Shown: positions 25,969 to 36,517, numbered from the stretch's first letter. The stretch: DNA of 64,000 nt from JADGGM01 sp025449955 (GCA_036554285.1 DATBNO010000042.1:1-64000); one strand, 5' to 3'. Notes: generated from the sequence alone by a model not told the origin. Program-made: numbers and translations.

Positions 25969-26878
25969 GCTTCGCGTCATTGCCGGCCCAACAGGGGCGG
26001 GGAAGAGCGCTCTCGTGCACGCGCTGGCCGCGCAGGTGCCGCTGGCCGTCGTGAGCGCGGACTCCCGGCAGATTTATCGTGGCTTCGACATCGGCACCGC
26101 CAAGCCCACCGCCGCCGAGCGCGCATGCGTCCCGCACTTTGGCGTCGACGTCGTCGATCCCATCACGCGCTACTCGGCCGCCGCGTGGGGAGCCGATGCG
26201 GCGGCGTGGATCGATGAGGCCATCCGCGCGGGGCGCGAGCCCGTGATCGTCGGCGGCACCGGCTTCTACGTGCGCGCGCTCACGGCGCCGCTCTTCGTCG
26301 AGCCGCCGCTCGACGTCGATCGCCGGCGCGCGATCGCGTCGCACCTGCGCGCGCTCCCGCTGGTCGAGGTTCGGCGTTGGTGCACGGTGCTGGATCCCGA
26401 GCGTGCCGGCCTCGGCCGCGCCCAACTCGAGCGGGCGATCGAAGTGGCCCTGCTCACGGGTGTCCCGTTGTCACGATGGCACCAGGTCGCCCCGGGCGCG
26501 CCGCCGCGACGCGTGCGATATCTTGTACTCGATCCCGGCCCCGCCTTGGGCGAGCGCATCGCGGCGCGGCTGGACCACATGCTCGACGCCGGTTGGATCG
26601 AGGAAGCCCGCGCGCTCGACGCACGGATACCGGAGTCGGCGCCGGCGTGGAACGCGACCGGCTACGCCGTGGTTCGTGCGCTGGCGCGGGGTACGGTAGG
26701 CCGCGCCGACGCGCGCGAGCAGATCCTGATCGCGACGCGCCAATATGCCAAGCGCCAGCGCACGTGGATGCGCCATCAATTGCCGCCTAACGACGTGACC
26801 CGCATCGATCCGCGCACGCCGGATGCGGTGAGCCGGGCACTCGCGTGGTGGCACGATTCGACCGAGGGGATGGGATGA
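25955..26878 (+). CDS. miaA: tRNA dimethylallyltransferase MiaA
   Basis: A 307-residue enzyme that prenylates A37 of tRNAs reading UNN codons. P-loop IAGPTGAGKSALV at residues 8-20, SADSRQIYRGFDIGTAKPT near 34-52, VGGTGFYVRAL near 97, and RQYAKRQRTWMRHQ near 264. No ATG fits. A TTG at 25955 gives MADVRLRVIAGPTG with the correct distance to the P-loop and overlaps mutL by 14 nt; mutL-miaA adjacency is common. Its last bases overlap bshA (ATGA). Confidence 0.94.
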   Translation: MADVRLRVIAGPTGAGKSALVHALAAQVPLAVVSADSRQIYRGFDIGTAKPTAAERACVPHFGVDVVDPITRYSAAAWGADAAAWIDEAIRAGREPVIVGGTGFYVRALTAPLFVEPPLDVDRRRAIASHLRALPLVEVRRWCTVLDPERAGLGRAQLERAIEVALLTGVPLSRWHQVAPGAPPRRVRYLVLDPGPALGERIAARLDHMLDAGWIEEARALDARIPESAPAWNATGYAVVRALARGTVGRADAREQILIATRQYAKRQRTWMRHQLPPNDVTRIDPRTPDAVSRALAWWHDSTEGMG

Positions 26879-28008
26879 AGATCGGCATCACCTGCTATCC
26901 GACCTACGGCGGCTCGGGCGCCGTCGCGACCGATCTCGGCATCGCGCTCGCCGAACGCGGACACGAAGTGCACTTCATCACGTACCAGCACCCGTTCCGC
27001 TTACCGGCGTTTCTCCCGCGCATCTTTTTCCACGAAGTGGATGTGGTGCGCTACCCGCTCTTCGAGTATCCGCCGTACGATCTCGCGCTGGCCGTGCGCA
27101 TGCATCAGGTGGTCCAGGAGCACCGGTTGGACATCCTGCACGCGCACTACGCGATTCCCCACGCCACGAGCGCGTGGGTCGCCAAAGAAATGTTGGAGAA
27201 CGACGATGTCGACGTCCGCATCATCACGACGCTGCACGGCACCGACATCACGCTCGTTGGGCAGGACCCGTCGTTCCAAACCATCACCAAGTTTTCGATC
27301 GAGCGCTCGGACGGCCTCACCGCCGTGTCGGAGTTCCTCAAGCGCGAGACCTACAAGGCGTTCGGGTGCACGGCCTGCGCGGTGGAAGTGATCCACAATT
27401 TCGTCGACCCCGTGCTGTACGACCGCCGCGCGCATCACCCGCTCCTGCGCGAACAGTTAGGCAGCAACGGCGATCGCGCCGTGATCATGCACGTGTCCAA
27501 CTTCCGGCCGGTGAAACGCGTGCGCGACATCGTCCGCATCTTCGCGGCGGTGCGTCGCGAGCGGCCGGCCGCGTTGGTCATGGTCGGCGACGGCCCCGAG
27601 CGCATGACGGCCGAGCAGGAGGCGCGCGACCTCGGCGTGCAGGACGACACGTTCTTTCTCGGCAAGATCGACGTCGTCGCGCCGCTGCTCGCCAGCGCCG
27701 ATCTCTTCTTGCTGCCCAGCCAGAGCGAGTCGTTCGGCTTGAGCGCGCTCGAGGCGCTCGCGTGCGGCGTGCCCGTGGTCGCATCGCGCGTCGGCGGTCT
27801 TCCCGAGGTCGTGATCGACGGCGTGACCGGCGTGCTCCGCGATGTGGGCGACGTGGATGGAATGGCCGCCGCGTCGCTCGAGATCCTGGGCGACCGCACG
27901 CGGTGGGCGCGCATGAGCGAGGCCGCCGCCGCCGATGCCCGCCGCCGCTTTTCGCGCGACGAGATGGTCGCCCGCTACGAAGCCTTCTATGAGCGCACGA
28001 TCGGCTGA
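26875..28008 (+). CDS. bshA: N-acetyl-alpha-D-glucosaminyl L-malate synthase BshA
   Basis: A 377-residue GT4 glycosyltransferase matching BshA: KIGITCYPTYGGSGAVATDL at the start, DILHAHYAIPHATSAWVAKE near 85-104, TTLHGTDITLVGQDPSF near 120, NFRPVKRVRDIVRIFA and the nucleotide-binding QSESFGLSALEALACGVPVV near 282-301. It joins GlcNAc and L-malate, the first step of bacillithiol synthesis. bshB and bshC are not in the window. Other GT4 enzymes are possible, but the N-terminal signature is quite specific. Confidence 0.9.
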   Translation: MKIGITCYPTYGGSGAVATDLGIALAERGHEVHFITYQHPFRLPAFLPRIFFHEVDVVRYPLFEYPPYDLALAVRMHQVVQEHRLDILHAHYAIPHATSAWVAKEMLENDDVDVRIITTLHGTDITLVGQDPSFQTITKFSIERSDGLTAVSEFLKRETYKAFGCTACAVEVIHNFVDPVLYDRRAHHPLLREQLGSNGDRAVIMHVSNFRPVKRVRDIVRIFAAVRRERPAALVMVGDGPERMTAEQEARDLGVQDDTFFLGKIDVVAPLLASADLFLLPSQSESFGLSALEALACGVPVVASRVGGLPEVVIDGVTGVLRDVGDVDGMAAASLEILGDRTRWARMSEAAAADARRRFSRDEMVARYEAFYERTIG

Positions 28009-28798
28009 CGCGCTGCTCCGGCTCGCGCGCTGGCCTAACGTGCTGCTGGCCGCGACCGGCGTCGCGTTCGGCGCCTGGTGGGTCGGCTGGGGCGACGGAG
28101 CGCGCATCGCACTCGCCGCGCTGGGCGCCGCGTGCCTGACCGTGACGGCCAACGCGTGGAACGACCTCGCCGACATCGACATCGACCGCCGCGCGCATCC
28201 CGAGCGTCCGTTGCCGTCGGGGCTCGTGTCCGCGCGCGCCGCGCGCCGGTTGGCGGGAACCGCCGGCGTGGCCGGCGTCGCACTCGAAGCGTTAGGCGCG
28301 CCGCCGCTCGCTGCGCTGAGCGTGCTGGTCGTTGCGCTCATGTATGCGTACAGCCCGTGGATCAAACGCACCGGTTTGCCCGGCAACATCGTCGTGGCCG
28401 TGCTGGCGTCGCTGCCGTTCCTCTATGGCGGATGGGTCGTTGGGCATCCGCGCGGCGCGATCGTGCTGGTGATGATCGCCGTCCCGTTGCACCTCGCGCG
28501 AGAAATCGCCAAAGATCTCGACGACGCACCCGCCGACGCCGGCTCGCGCCGCACGTTGCCGGTGAGCGCCGGCGTGTCGGCCGCCATCGCCGTCCTGGCG
28601 GTGGCGTCGTTAGCATTCTTGCTGCTATTGGTTCCGTTTGCGACGGCGCGGCCGCGCTTCGCGGCGGCTGCCATTCCCGCGGCGGCGCTCGTCCTCTACG
28701 CTGTCGCCATCGCCGTGCGTGGCCACCGCGGGAGCCCACTCGTCTTCAAGCTCGCCATGCTGTGCACCATGGCCGCGTTCCTGACGGCTCGCCCCTGA
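27989..28798 (+). CDS. UbiA family prenyltransferase
   Basis: A 269-residue polytopic protein with the two Asp-rich motifs: NDLADIDIDRRAHPERPLPSG near residues 52-72 and REIAKDLDDAPADAGSRRTL near 171-190. These bind the diphosphate of a prenyl donor through Mg2+. Seven to nine hydrophobic helices fill the rest. The acceptor is not readable; relatives include geranylgeranylglyceryl phosphate-type and quinone-type enzymes. The ATG at 27989 overlaps bshA by 20 nt. Confidence 0.88.
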   Translation: MSARSADALLRLARWPNVLLAATGVAFGAWWVGWGDGARIALAALGAACLTVTANAWNDLADIDIDRRAHPERPLPSGLVSARAARRLAGTAGVAGVALEALGAPPLAALSVLVVALMYAYSPWIKRTGLPGNIVVAVLASLPFLYGGWVVGHPRGAIVLVMIAVPLHLAREIAKDLDDAPADAGSRRTLPVSAGVSAAIAVLAVASLAFLLLLVPFATARPRFAAAAIPAAALVLYAVAIAVRGHRGSPLVFKLAMLCTMAAFLTARP

Positions 28799-28823
28799 CC
28801 CCATCCCTTCGCACTCGATCGAC

Positions 28824-29627
28824 ATGACGCTCTTTCAAGCGGTGGTCCTCGGCACCATCCAGGGGCTGTCGGAATTCCTGCCCATCAGCAGCTCGGCGCA
28901 CCTGGCGCTCACGCCGTGGCTCCTGCACTGGCCCGAGCCAGGTCTGTCGTTCGACGTCGCGCTCCACACGGGCACGCTCGTGGCCGTGCTCGTCTATTTT
29001 CGCGCGGAGTGGGCGCGGCTCATCGCTGCCGCGTGGAAGATCGTCACCACACGCCGCGTCGAGACGGAGTCCGAACGTCGCGTGATGTTGCTCATCATCG
29101 CGACCATACCCGGCGGCATCGCCGGCCTCGCGCTCGACAAGTATGCGGAGACCACGTTCCGCGCCCCCGCGCTCATCGCGTGGGCGATGATCATCCTCGG
29201 CATTCTGCTGTGGCTCGCCGATCGAGGCGCGCGCGAAGTGCGCAAGCTGTCCGACATGAAGACGCGCGACGCGCTGCTCATCGGCATCGCGCAGATCTTC
29301 GCGCTCATCCCCGGCGTGTCGCGGTCCGGATCGACGATCACCGCCGGACTCGCCGACCGGTTCGACCGTGAGAGCGCCGCCGTGTTCAGCTTTCTCATGA
29401 GCATGCCCATCATCGCCGCGGCCGCGATCCTCAAGGTGCCGCACGTGCTGCACGAGCAAGGCCTAACGGCGCCGCTCGCGGCCGGCGTGCTCGCGTCGGC
29501 CGTGAGCGGCTGGCTCGCCATCGCCGCCCTGCTCAGGTACGTCACCCGGCGCAGCTACGGCGTGTTCGCGCTCTACCGGGTGCTGGTGGGAGTGGCCGTA
29601 CTCCTCATCGTGCACTATCGTGGCTGA
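28824..29627 (+). CDS. uppP: Undecaprenyl-diphosphatase UppP (BacA)
   Basis: A 267-residue polytopic membrane phosphatase: GLSEFLPISSSAHL near residues 14-27 and PGVSRSGSTITAGL near 168-181 are the two conserved UppP regions, with the catalytic Glu and Ser/Arg residues. It recycles undecaprenyl diphosphate to the monophosphate carrier for peptidoglycan and O-antigen and can give bacitracin tolerance. Overlaps birA by 8 nt. Confidence 0.95.
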   Translation: MTLFQAVVLGTIQGLSEFLPISSSAHLALTPWLLHWPEPGLSFDVALHTGTLVAVLVYFRAEWARLIAAAWKIVTTRRVETESERRVMLLIIATIPGGIAGLALDKYAETTFRAPALIAWAMIILGILLWLADRGAREVRKLSDMKTRDALLIGIAQIFALIPGVSRSGSTITAGLADRFDRESAAVFSFLMSMPIIAAAAILKVPHVLHEQGLTAPLAAGVLASAVSGWLAIAALLRYVTRRSYGVFALYRVLVGVAVLLIVHYRG

Positions 29628-30366
29628 CGCAACCTACGACGGCTGCGGTGCGGACGAGCTCCGGGCATTGCTCGATCTGCCGCGCGTCGAGGTGTACGAC
29701 AGCGTCACGTCGACGCTGGATGTGGCGCACGTGTTGGGCGAAGGCGGAGCACCCGCGGGCTCGTTGGTGTTGGCGGAACGGCAGACGGCCGGACGCGGAC
29801 GCGAGGGACGCCGGTGGACGTCGATCGCCGGAAGCGGCATCTGGCTCACGATGGTGGAGCGGCCCGCGGATCCCATTGCGACCGAGGTGCTCGCCATCCG
29901 GTTAGGCATGGGTGCCGCGCGGGCGTTGGACCGGTTCGCGCACGCGCCGGTCCGGCTCAAGTGGCCCAACGACCTGTTCGTGGGCGGCGGCAAAGTGTGC
30001 GGCATTCTGGTGGAGTCGCGGTGGCGAGATGGGCGCATCGAGTGGGTGGCGGTCGGCATGGGCATCAACGTGCGCCTGCCGCCGGACGTGGCCACCGCGA
30101 GCGCGCTGCGCGCGGACGCGACGCGCGTGTCGGTGCTCGAGGCCGTCGTGCCGGCGATTCGGGCGGCCGGTGCCGCGCGCGGCCCCCTGCGGGCGAACGA
30201 GCTCGCGGACTATGCCCAACGGGACATGGCCCGCGGCCGCACCTGTCGCTTGCCGGCGCCGGGCGTGGTGCAGGGGATCGATGAACGCGGCTCGCTGATC
30301 GTCGCCACGCAAGTGGGCGAGGTCGCCTGTCGCTCCGGCTCTCTCGTGTTCGAGGAGGACGCGTGA
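29620..30366 (+). CDS. birA: Biotin-[acetyl-CoA carboxylase] ligase, no DNA-binding domain
   Basis: A 248-residue enzyme with AERQTAGRGREGRRWTS near residues 48-64, LKWPNDLFVGGGKVCGILVE near 112-131, and AVGMGINV. It has a short C-terminal SH3-like domain (GIDERGSLIVATQVGE). It activates biotin to biotinyl-AMP and loads it on carboxylases. There is no N-terminal helix-turn-helix, so it cannot repress like E. coli BirA. The birA-coaX order is common. The GTG at 29620 overlaps uppP. Confidence 0.93.
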   Translation: MADATYDGCGADELRALLDLPRVEVYDSVTSTLDVAHVLGEGGAPAGSLVLAERQTAGRGREGRRWTSIAGSGIWLTMVERPADPIATEVLAIRLGMGAARALDRFAHAPVRLKWPNDLFVGGGKVCGILVESRWRDGRIEWVAVGMGINVRLPPDVATASALRADATRVSVLEAVVPAIRAAGAARGPLRANELADYAQRDMARGRTCRLPAPGVVQGIDERGSLIVATQVGEVACRSGSLVFEEDA

Positions 30367-31139
30367 TTCTCGTGTTCGACGTAGGCAACACGGAGACGAC
30401 CATCGGCCTGTTCGACGGCCGTGCGCTGGCCGCGCATTGGCGCGTCATGACCGACGCGTCGCGCACGCCGGACGAGATCGGCCTCGAGCTCACGGGTCTC
30501 CTGCATTCGCGCGCCATCGCCGCCACCCGGATCACCGGCGTGGCGATCGGGTCCGTCGTGCCGCCGGTCACGGGGCCGCTCGCCGACGCGTGCCTAACGT
30601 GGTTGGGCCGCACCGCCGTGGTGGTGGACGGACAGTCGCCGCTCCCGATCGTCCTCGACGTCGACGAGCCGCTCACCGTGGGCGCCGACCGCATCATCAA
30701 CACGCTCGCCGCGAGCCGCATCCATCACGCCGACACCATCGTCGTCGACCTCGGCACCGCCACCACGTACGACTGCATCACGGCCGACGGCGTGTTCCTG
30801 GGCGGCGTGATTGCGCCCGGTGTGCGCACGTCGTTGGACACGCTCATTCGCCGGACGTCCAAGCTCCCCGCCACCGAGCTCGCCGCTCCCGCGCGCGCCA
30901 TCGGCAAGCGCACCGAAGACTGCATCCGCGCCGGCGTGATGTTCGGCTCGGTCGACGCGATCGATGGGATCGTGCGCCGCATCAAAGCCGAGTGGCCGTC
31001 GCCGCGCGAGCCGATGGTGATCGCGACCGGCGGCCTGGCCGAGCTGGTAGCGCCGCTCTGCACGGAAGTCGATCTCGTCGAGCCGTATTTGACGCTCGAG
31101 GGGCTACGTCTGGCGCATGAGCTGCTGACGGCGGGCTGA
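30363..31139 (+). CDS. coaX: Type III pantothenate kinase CoaX
   Basis: A 258-residue ASKHA-fold kinase: phosphate-1 motif VFDVGNTETTIGLF at residues 4-17, GADRIINTLAA near 103, phosphate-2 region VVDLGTATTYDCI near 125-137 with the conserved Asp, and IATGGLAELVAPLC near 220. It phosphorylates pantothenate in CoA synthesis. The GTG overlaps the birA stop (GTGA). An inverted repeat begins 5 nt after its stop. Confidence 0.95.
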   Translation: MILVFDVGNTETTIGLFDGRALAAHWRVMTDASRTPDEIGLELTGLLHSRAIAATRITGVAIGSVVPPVTGPLADACLTWLGRTAVVVDGQSPLPIVLDVDEPLTVGADRIINTLAASRIHHADTIVVDLGTATTYDCITADGVFLGGVIAPGVRTSLDTLIRRTSKLPATELAAPARAIGKRTEDCIRAGVMFGSVDAIDGIVRRIKAEWPSPREPMVIATGGLAELVAPLCTEVDLVEPYLTLEGLRLAHELLTAG

Positions 31140-31144
31140 CGAGA

Positions 31145-31399
31145 GGGAAGCGCGCGCTGGCGCTTGCTCGGGGAAGCGCTAGGCTGGGGGAACGGGGAAG
31201 CGGCGGCCTAACGGCGCCTTGGGGCGCGGCTCGAATTCGTGATCCCTGACCAAGAACGACACGTGGTCAGCGCGGCCCCGCGTCGCCGCGCGCGCGAGGC
31301 CTGTCGACTTCTTTTCGCGCCCCAAGGCGCCGTTAGGCCGCCGCTTCCCCGTTCCCCAAGCGTAGCGCTTCCCCGAGCAAGCGCCAGCGCGCGCTTCCC
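31145..31399. repeat. Near-perfect long inverted repeat (84-bp arms) behind coaX
   Basis: The arms are 31145-31228 and 31316-31399, with only two mismatches in 84 positions, around an 87-bp spacer. They contain GGGAAGCGC and GGGGAAC modules and one GCCTAAC heptamer per arm. The spacer holds a small nested repeat, CTGACCA...TGGTCAG (31246-31270). A related, more diverged repeat lies at 53576-53725. The 31140-31631 gap has no believable gene. The position right after an operon end suggests a transcription barrier or a REP/MITE-like element; the nature is unproven. Confidence 0.85.
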
Positions 31400-31516
31400 C
31401 GTGCGCTTGCCAGTCTGGCGTTGAAAACCGTTACCCAACCTCTGCATCTGCCGGTTTGACAGCAATAAGTCGTTCATTTTGGCCAACTTACATGGTATGG
31501 GCGCTGCAATGGCCGA

Positions 31517-31544
31517 TTGACCTCGGCTCAAGAGTCGTTATACT
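31517..31544 (+). promoter_or_regulatory. Sigma-70-type promoter of groES-groEL
   Basis: TTGACC (31517-31522), 16-nt spacer, TATACT (31539-31544). The predicted start near 31552 falls at the beginning of the CIRCE operator, the classic arrangement for HrcA repression. Confidence 0.85.
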
Positions 31545-31552
31545 TGGTGTGT

Positions 31553-31579
31553 CTGGCACTCTAAGATTGAGAGTGCTAA
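31553..31579 (+). promoter_or_regulatory. CIRCE operator (HrcA binding site)
   Basis: CTGGCACTC, 9 nt, GAGTGCTAA. The consensus is TTAGCACTC-N9-GAGTGCTAA, so the right half is perfect and the left half differs at two outer positions. It lies between the promoter and groES. HrcA itself is not in the window. Confidence 0.93.
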
Positions 31580-31631
31580 CACCGCTCAACCGAGCATTCG
31601 TGATACCCATACTGGAGGAGGGAGGCGACCT

Positions 31632-31940
31632 ATGGCCACCAAGAGTGCCACCGCGGTGAAGGTCAGTCCGCTGGCCGATCGCGTCGTCGTGAGAGCTCTC
31701 GAGGAATCGGAGCAGATGCGCGGCGGTCTCTACATCCCCGACACGGCGAAGGAAAAGCCCCAGCAGGGCGAGATCGTCGCCGTCGGACCGGGCCGTTTCG
31801 AGAAGGACAAGCGTGTCCCGATGGACGTGAAAGTCGGTGACAAGGTCCTGTACGGAAAGTACAGCGGCACCGAGGTCACCCTCGATGGCGAGCAGTTGCT
31901 GATTCTTCGTGAATCGGACGTGCTCGCGGTGATCTCCTAA
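31632..31940 (+). CDS. groES: Co-chaperonin GroES
   Basis: A 102-residue Cpn10: VSPLADRVVVRALEESEQ, the mobile loop MRGGLYIPDTAKEKPQQGEI near residues 35-54, and VLYGKYSGTEVTLDGEQLLI. It caps GroEL. A very strong purine-rich ribosome site (GGAGGAGGGAGG) precedes the ATG. It is under CIRCE control and followed after 84 nt by groEL; that spacer contains a small hairpin CCGCTC-TGA-GAGCGG (31960-31974). Confidence 0.97.
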   Translation: MATKSATAVKVSPLADRVVVRALEESEQMRGGLYIPDTAKEKPQQGEIVAVGPGRFEKDKRVPMDVKVGDKVLYGKYSGTEVTLDGEQLLILRESDVLAVIS

Positions 31941-32024
31941 CGGTAGCTCGGTCCTGACACCGCTCTGAGAGCGGCTGCCTCGAGCCACCACCACACAACA
32001 GGATTCTTTCACCTACTGGAAACT

Positions 32025-33656
<1,632 letters not shown>

Positions 33657-33679
33657 GCCCAGGCCTAACGGTCTAACGG

Positions 33680-33713
33680 AAACGGGGATCCGCGTCAGCG
33701 GGTCCCCGTTTCT
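33680..33713. terminator. Terminator after groEL
   Basis: A 14-bp stem (AAACGGGGATCCGC at 33680-33693 with 33698-33711, one T-G wobble) and a 4-nt loop, ending in GTTTCT. It lies between groEL and the convergent gene ending at 33747 and looks functional in both directions. Confidence 0.8.
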
Positions 33714-33746
33714 GCATCTGCGCGCCAGCGCGGCCCGCGACGTCCC

Positions 33747-34103
33747 CTAGATGTGCGGGGTCGCGGCGGCCGAATCCGCGGACACGCACGAGAAGTGGAT
33801 GATCCACTCGTCGCTGCTGTCCTTTCCGCTGCCCGCCACCTGGGGACCCTCGTCGTCGATGCGGTACCGTCCGTTGCAGGCGGCGGTCATCTTCTTGAAG
33901 GCATCCGCCCGTCGTTTGGCGATGAGACCGCTCGTCCCGGCGTGGCCATATTCGACGATGCCGGGCAGGGTCGACTGGTTGACCGGCCCGTTGCTAACGG
34001 TCGGTGTCGCCGAACCGGGCGGCTGGACGAGGTGGGCCGACGCGCAGGCCGCGGCGGCGAACACGCAGGACACGACGAACGCAGAACGTTGGGCGGAGGT
34101 CAC
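33747..34103 (-). CDS. Small exported protein, possible lipoprotein, unknown function
   Basis: A 118-residue protein. The GTG at 34103 has GAGGAG directly upstream and begins a signal sequence (SAFVVSCVFAAAACASAHL) with a lipobox-like AAAC. The mature part has two further cysteines and a C-terminal block (FKKMTAACNGRYRIDDEGPQ; DEWIIHFSCVSAD) that resembles short envelope proteins with one small alpha/beta domain. No named family recognised. It is convergent with groEL. Confidence 0.6.
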   Translation of the reverse strand: MTSAQRSAFVVSCVFAAAACASAHLVQPPGSATPTVSNGPVNQSTLPGIVEYGHAGTSGLIAKRRADAFKKMTAACNGRYRIDDEGPQVAGSGKDSSDEWIIHFSCVSADSAAATPHI

Positions 34104-34342
34104 GGTGAGTCTCCTCGGAGAGTAGCGGTGTGCCGCGCCATCGCCGCGGCGCGCGTCTAACGGACAGACCCGATGTGACGAAATCCGGTTCCGCGCGGGT
34201 ATCACCTCCTGTGCGCGACGTTGCGCCGCGCTGTCACGCGCGTGTCATGTGTCAGCCTCTCGTCAATGTGCAGCGGCGGCGTCGGGAAGGGGAACCGGCG
34301 TTCGTGTGCGGCAATTCGTCGAGAGATTCCATCGAAGGGATC

Positions 34343-35536
34343 ATGATCGATCGCGTTGGTCGTATGCGTGCGGGCGCCGCTGCCCGCCGGTTGTCATTCG
34401 CCGTGTTGGGCGCCGTCGCCCTCCTGGTTGCCGCCGCCTGCAGCGACGCCTCGGCCCCGGTCAAGCCGCCGCCCCCGCCGCCTCCGCCTGGTGACGAAGT
34501 GCCGGCGCCGCCGATGCCTGTGTGCACGGGCCTCTCGATAATTTGCAACGTGCCGCTGCCCACGTACGACGGCTCGGGCCAGCTCGTGCACCCCGATGTG
34601 GCCGTGTTTCCGGACGGATTCGCCGGACACCAATTCTGGCTCGCCGCGACGCCGTACCCGAACGGCAACGCGAACCTCGAGAATCCGTCGCTGTATACCG
34701 ATGACGCGCGGCACTGGATGGTGCCGCCCGGCGTCACGAATCCGCTCATCACGGCGCCCGCCTCGCCGGCGCACAACTCGGATCCGGACCTCGTGTACGA
34801 TCCGGCGGCCAAGGGCCTCCGTCTCTACTACCGCCTGACGAAAGACAACGTCGACGACATCCGCATGCGCACGAGTCCCGATGGGTCCCATTGGGTCGAC
34901 GACCAGTCCGTGGTGTCGGCGCCGGGCATCGCCATCGTGTCGCCGGCCATCGTGCGCATGCCTAACGGACAGTGGTCGATGTGGTCGGTGAACGCCGTCC
35001 ACGGCGGATGCGTGGCGCGGAGCACCGTGCTCGAACGGCGGACCTCGCCCGACGGCATCCACTGGTCGGGGCCCAATCCGCTCGCCGTGACGCAGTCCGG
35101 CTACGTGCTGTGGCACCTCGACGTGCAGTACATTCCGAGCAAAGGCGAATACTGGGCGCTCATCGCCGCGTATCCCGTCGGGTCGGGGTGCGCCGCCGAC
35201 GATCTCTTCTTCGCCCGCAGCGCGGACGGCGTGACCTGGCAAACGTACTCGACTCCGATCGTGGCGCGGGCGGACTATCCCGCCTACGCGAGCGCCGTGT
35301 ACCGGTCGACTTTCTACTATGATGCCGACAACGATGCGGTGCGGCTGTGGCTGAGCGGCGCGGTGTTCCGGGACGGATCATGGGCCTGGACGGCGGCAAC
35401 ATCGCGCTGGCGCTTGGCCGACGTGATGGCGAAGGTGACGTCACCGCGTCCGCCGTTGGCCGCGGCGCCCGCGTTACCGCATCCGGCCGTGTGGAACGAG
35501 TCGTCGGCGGATGCGGCGCAGCGTGATTTCCCGTGA
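34343..35536 (+). CDS. Lipoprotein with beta-propeller (glycosyl hydrolase/sialidase-like fold)
   Basis: A 397-residue lipoprotein: signal FAVLGAVALLVAAAC with the acylated Cys near residue 33, a proline run in KPPPPPPPPGD, then a domain with repeated blades (PSLYTDDARHWMVPPG, IRMRTSPDGSHWVDD, LERRTSPDGIHWSGP, FARSADGVTWQTYSTP). The SPDG-x-W repeats are like those in GH43/GH32 or BNR five-bladed propellers. Catalytic acids are not assignable with confidence. The start is uncertain: ATG 34343 or 34364. The next gene overlaps by 26 nt. Confidence 0.7.
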   Translation: MIDRVGRMRAGAAARRLSFAVLGAVALLVAAACSDASAPVKPPPPPPPPGDEVPAPPMPVCTGLSIICNVPLPTYDGSGQLVHPDVAVFPDGFAGHQFWLAATPYPNGNANLENPSLYTDDARHWMVPPGVTNPLITAPASPAHNSDPDLVYDPAAKGLRLYYRLTKDNVDDIRMRTSPDGSHWVDDQSVVSAPGIAIVSPAIVRMPNGQWSMWSVNAVHGGCVARSTVLERRTSPDGIHWSGPNPLAVTQSGYVLWHLDVQYIPSKGEYWALIAAYPVGSGCAADDLFFARSADGVTWQTYSTPIVARADYPAYASAVYRSTFYYDADNDAVRLWLSGAVFRDGSWAWTAATSRWRLADVMAKVTSPRPPLAAAPALPHPAVWNESSADAAQRDFP

Positions 35537-36380
35537 GTCTCGTGCACGGTGGCTGTGGACCGCGGCGCTCGCGACCGTGGCGATGTGCGCCTCCGTGCGG
35601 GCGAGCGCGGCGCAGGTGCACGTGCGCGTGCACGCCGGCGTTGGTCTGCGTGCGGTCGCGCCCGATTCGCTGAGAAACGCGAACGGCAGTCCGCGCGTGG
35701 CCGACACCGCGCGCTACGACGCCGTGTGGCACCGCATCGCCCCGCTCCTCACGCGTTGGTCGCTCGACGCTCGGTTAGGCATCGACCCCGGATTCGCCGC
35801 CGCGCTGCTGGCCAAGGAGTCGGGCGGCGATTCGCTGGCCGTGAGTCCGGTGCCGGCTCTCGGCCTGGCGCAGCTCACCGCCGCCGCCGACACCGATCTC
35901 CGCGCCATGGTGCAGTCGGACCGCTTTGCCTGGATGCGACGCGAGGTGCACCGGTGGCCGCGGTCGGCGGCGGTCCACGACTCGGCGGCGCCGGCGGCCG
36001 TCGACTCGCTCCTGGCACGCGGCGCGCTCACGTCGCGCTCCGAATACCTGTTCGATCCAGCGTTAGGCGCGCGCGCCGCGGTCTTCTGGCTGCGGCTCCT
36101 CGAGAACAAGTGGACCACCGACGTCTGGCCCGGCGGCTACGGCACGTTCGCGCGCCGCGCGATCGCGGGCGGCCACACGTTGAGCGATGACCAACTCGCC
36201 GACCTGGTGATCGTGAGTTACAACCGCGGCTACCTCGAGGTGCACGCGCTCGTCGCGCGATACGGCGCGCAGTGGACCGCGCATCTCGCCGATCTGGGAG
36301 CGAACGGTGTCGAAGCGGCGGACTACCTCGACCGCGTGCGTGCATACGCCGCGCTCTTCGACGCGCCGCGGGCGCCTTGA
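35511..36380 (+). CDS. Lytic transglycosylase (SLT domain), exported
   Basis: A 289-residue protein: signal peptide (WLWTAALATVAMCASVRASA), a helical segment, then an SLT-type core with the catalytic glutamate in ALLAKESGGDSLAVSP near residues 99-114, followed by ALGLAQLTA (the G-x-x-Q motif). A later VIVSYNRGYLEVHALV is the usual AYNxG motif. It would cleave peptidoglycan strands in the periplasm. The ATG at 35511 overlaps the upstream propeller gene, suggesting coupling. Confidence 0.82.
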   Translation: MRRSVISRESRARWLWTAALATVAMCASVRASAAQVHVRVHAGVGLRAVAPDSLRNANGSPRVADTARYDAVWHRIAPLLTRWSLDARLGIDPGFAAALLAKESGGDSLAVSPVPALGLAQLTAAADTDLRAMVQSDRFAWMRREVHRWPRSAAVHDSAAPAAVDSLLARGALTSRSEYLFDPALGARAAVFWLRLLENKWTTDVWPGGYGTFARRAIAGGHTLSDDQLADLVIVSYNRGYLEVHALVARYGAQWTAHLADLGANGVEAADYLDRVRAYAALFDAPRAP

Positions 36381-36388
36381 CGCAACTC

Positions 36389-36517
36389 TTACAAAGGACT
36401 TACACGCCGGGCAGCAACCCCGGGGCCCGTTGCGTGTATCTCATGGATAGAACGGCGAGTCTGATGTTCTGAGACACGAAAAGCCGCCGGTCCCGGTGGC
36501 ATGAGCGTGCGCGGCAT
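36389..36517 (-). CDS. Candidate 42-residue small protein or leader peptide
   Basis: A short frame MPRTLMPPGPAAFRVSEHQT to ARRVSPL, preceded by AAGGAGGAAGC directly before the ATG at 36517, one of the best ribosome sites in the window. It fills the gap between the transglycosylase end and the minus-strand operon end without overlapping either. It lies inside a region of strong inverted repeats. The composition is not clearly protein-like, so it may be a translated leader or chance. Confidence 0.3.
   Translation of the reverse strand: MPRTLMPPGPAAFRVSEHQTRRSIHEIHATGPGVAARRVSPL

Noticed and set aside
31456..31659. 67-codon frame before groES
   Set aside because: It runs over the promoter and the CIRCE operator and into groES; those regulatory signals explain the sequence.
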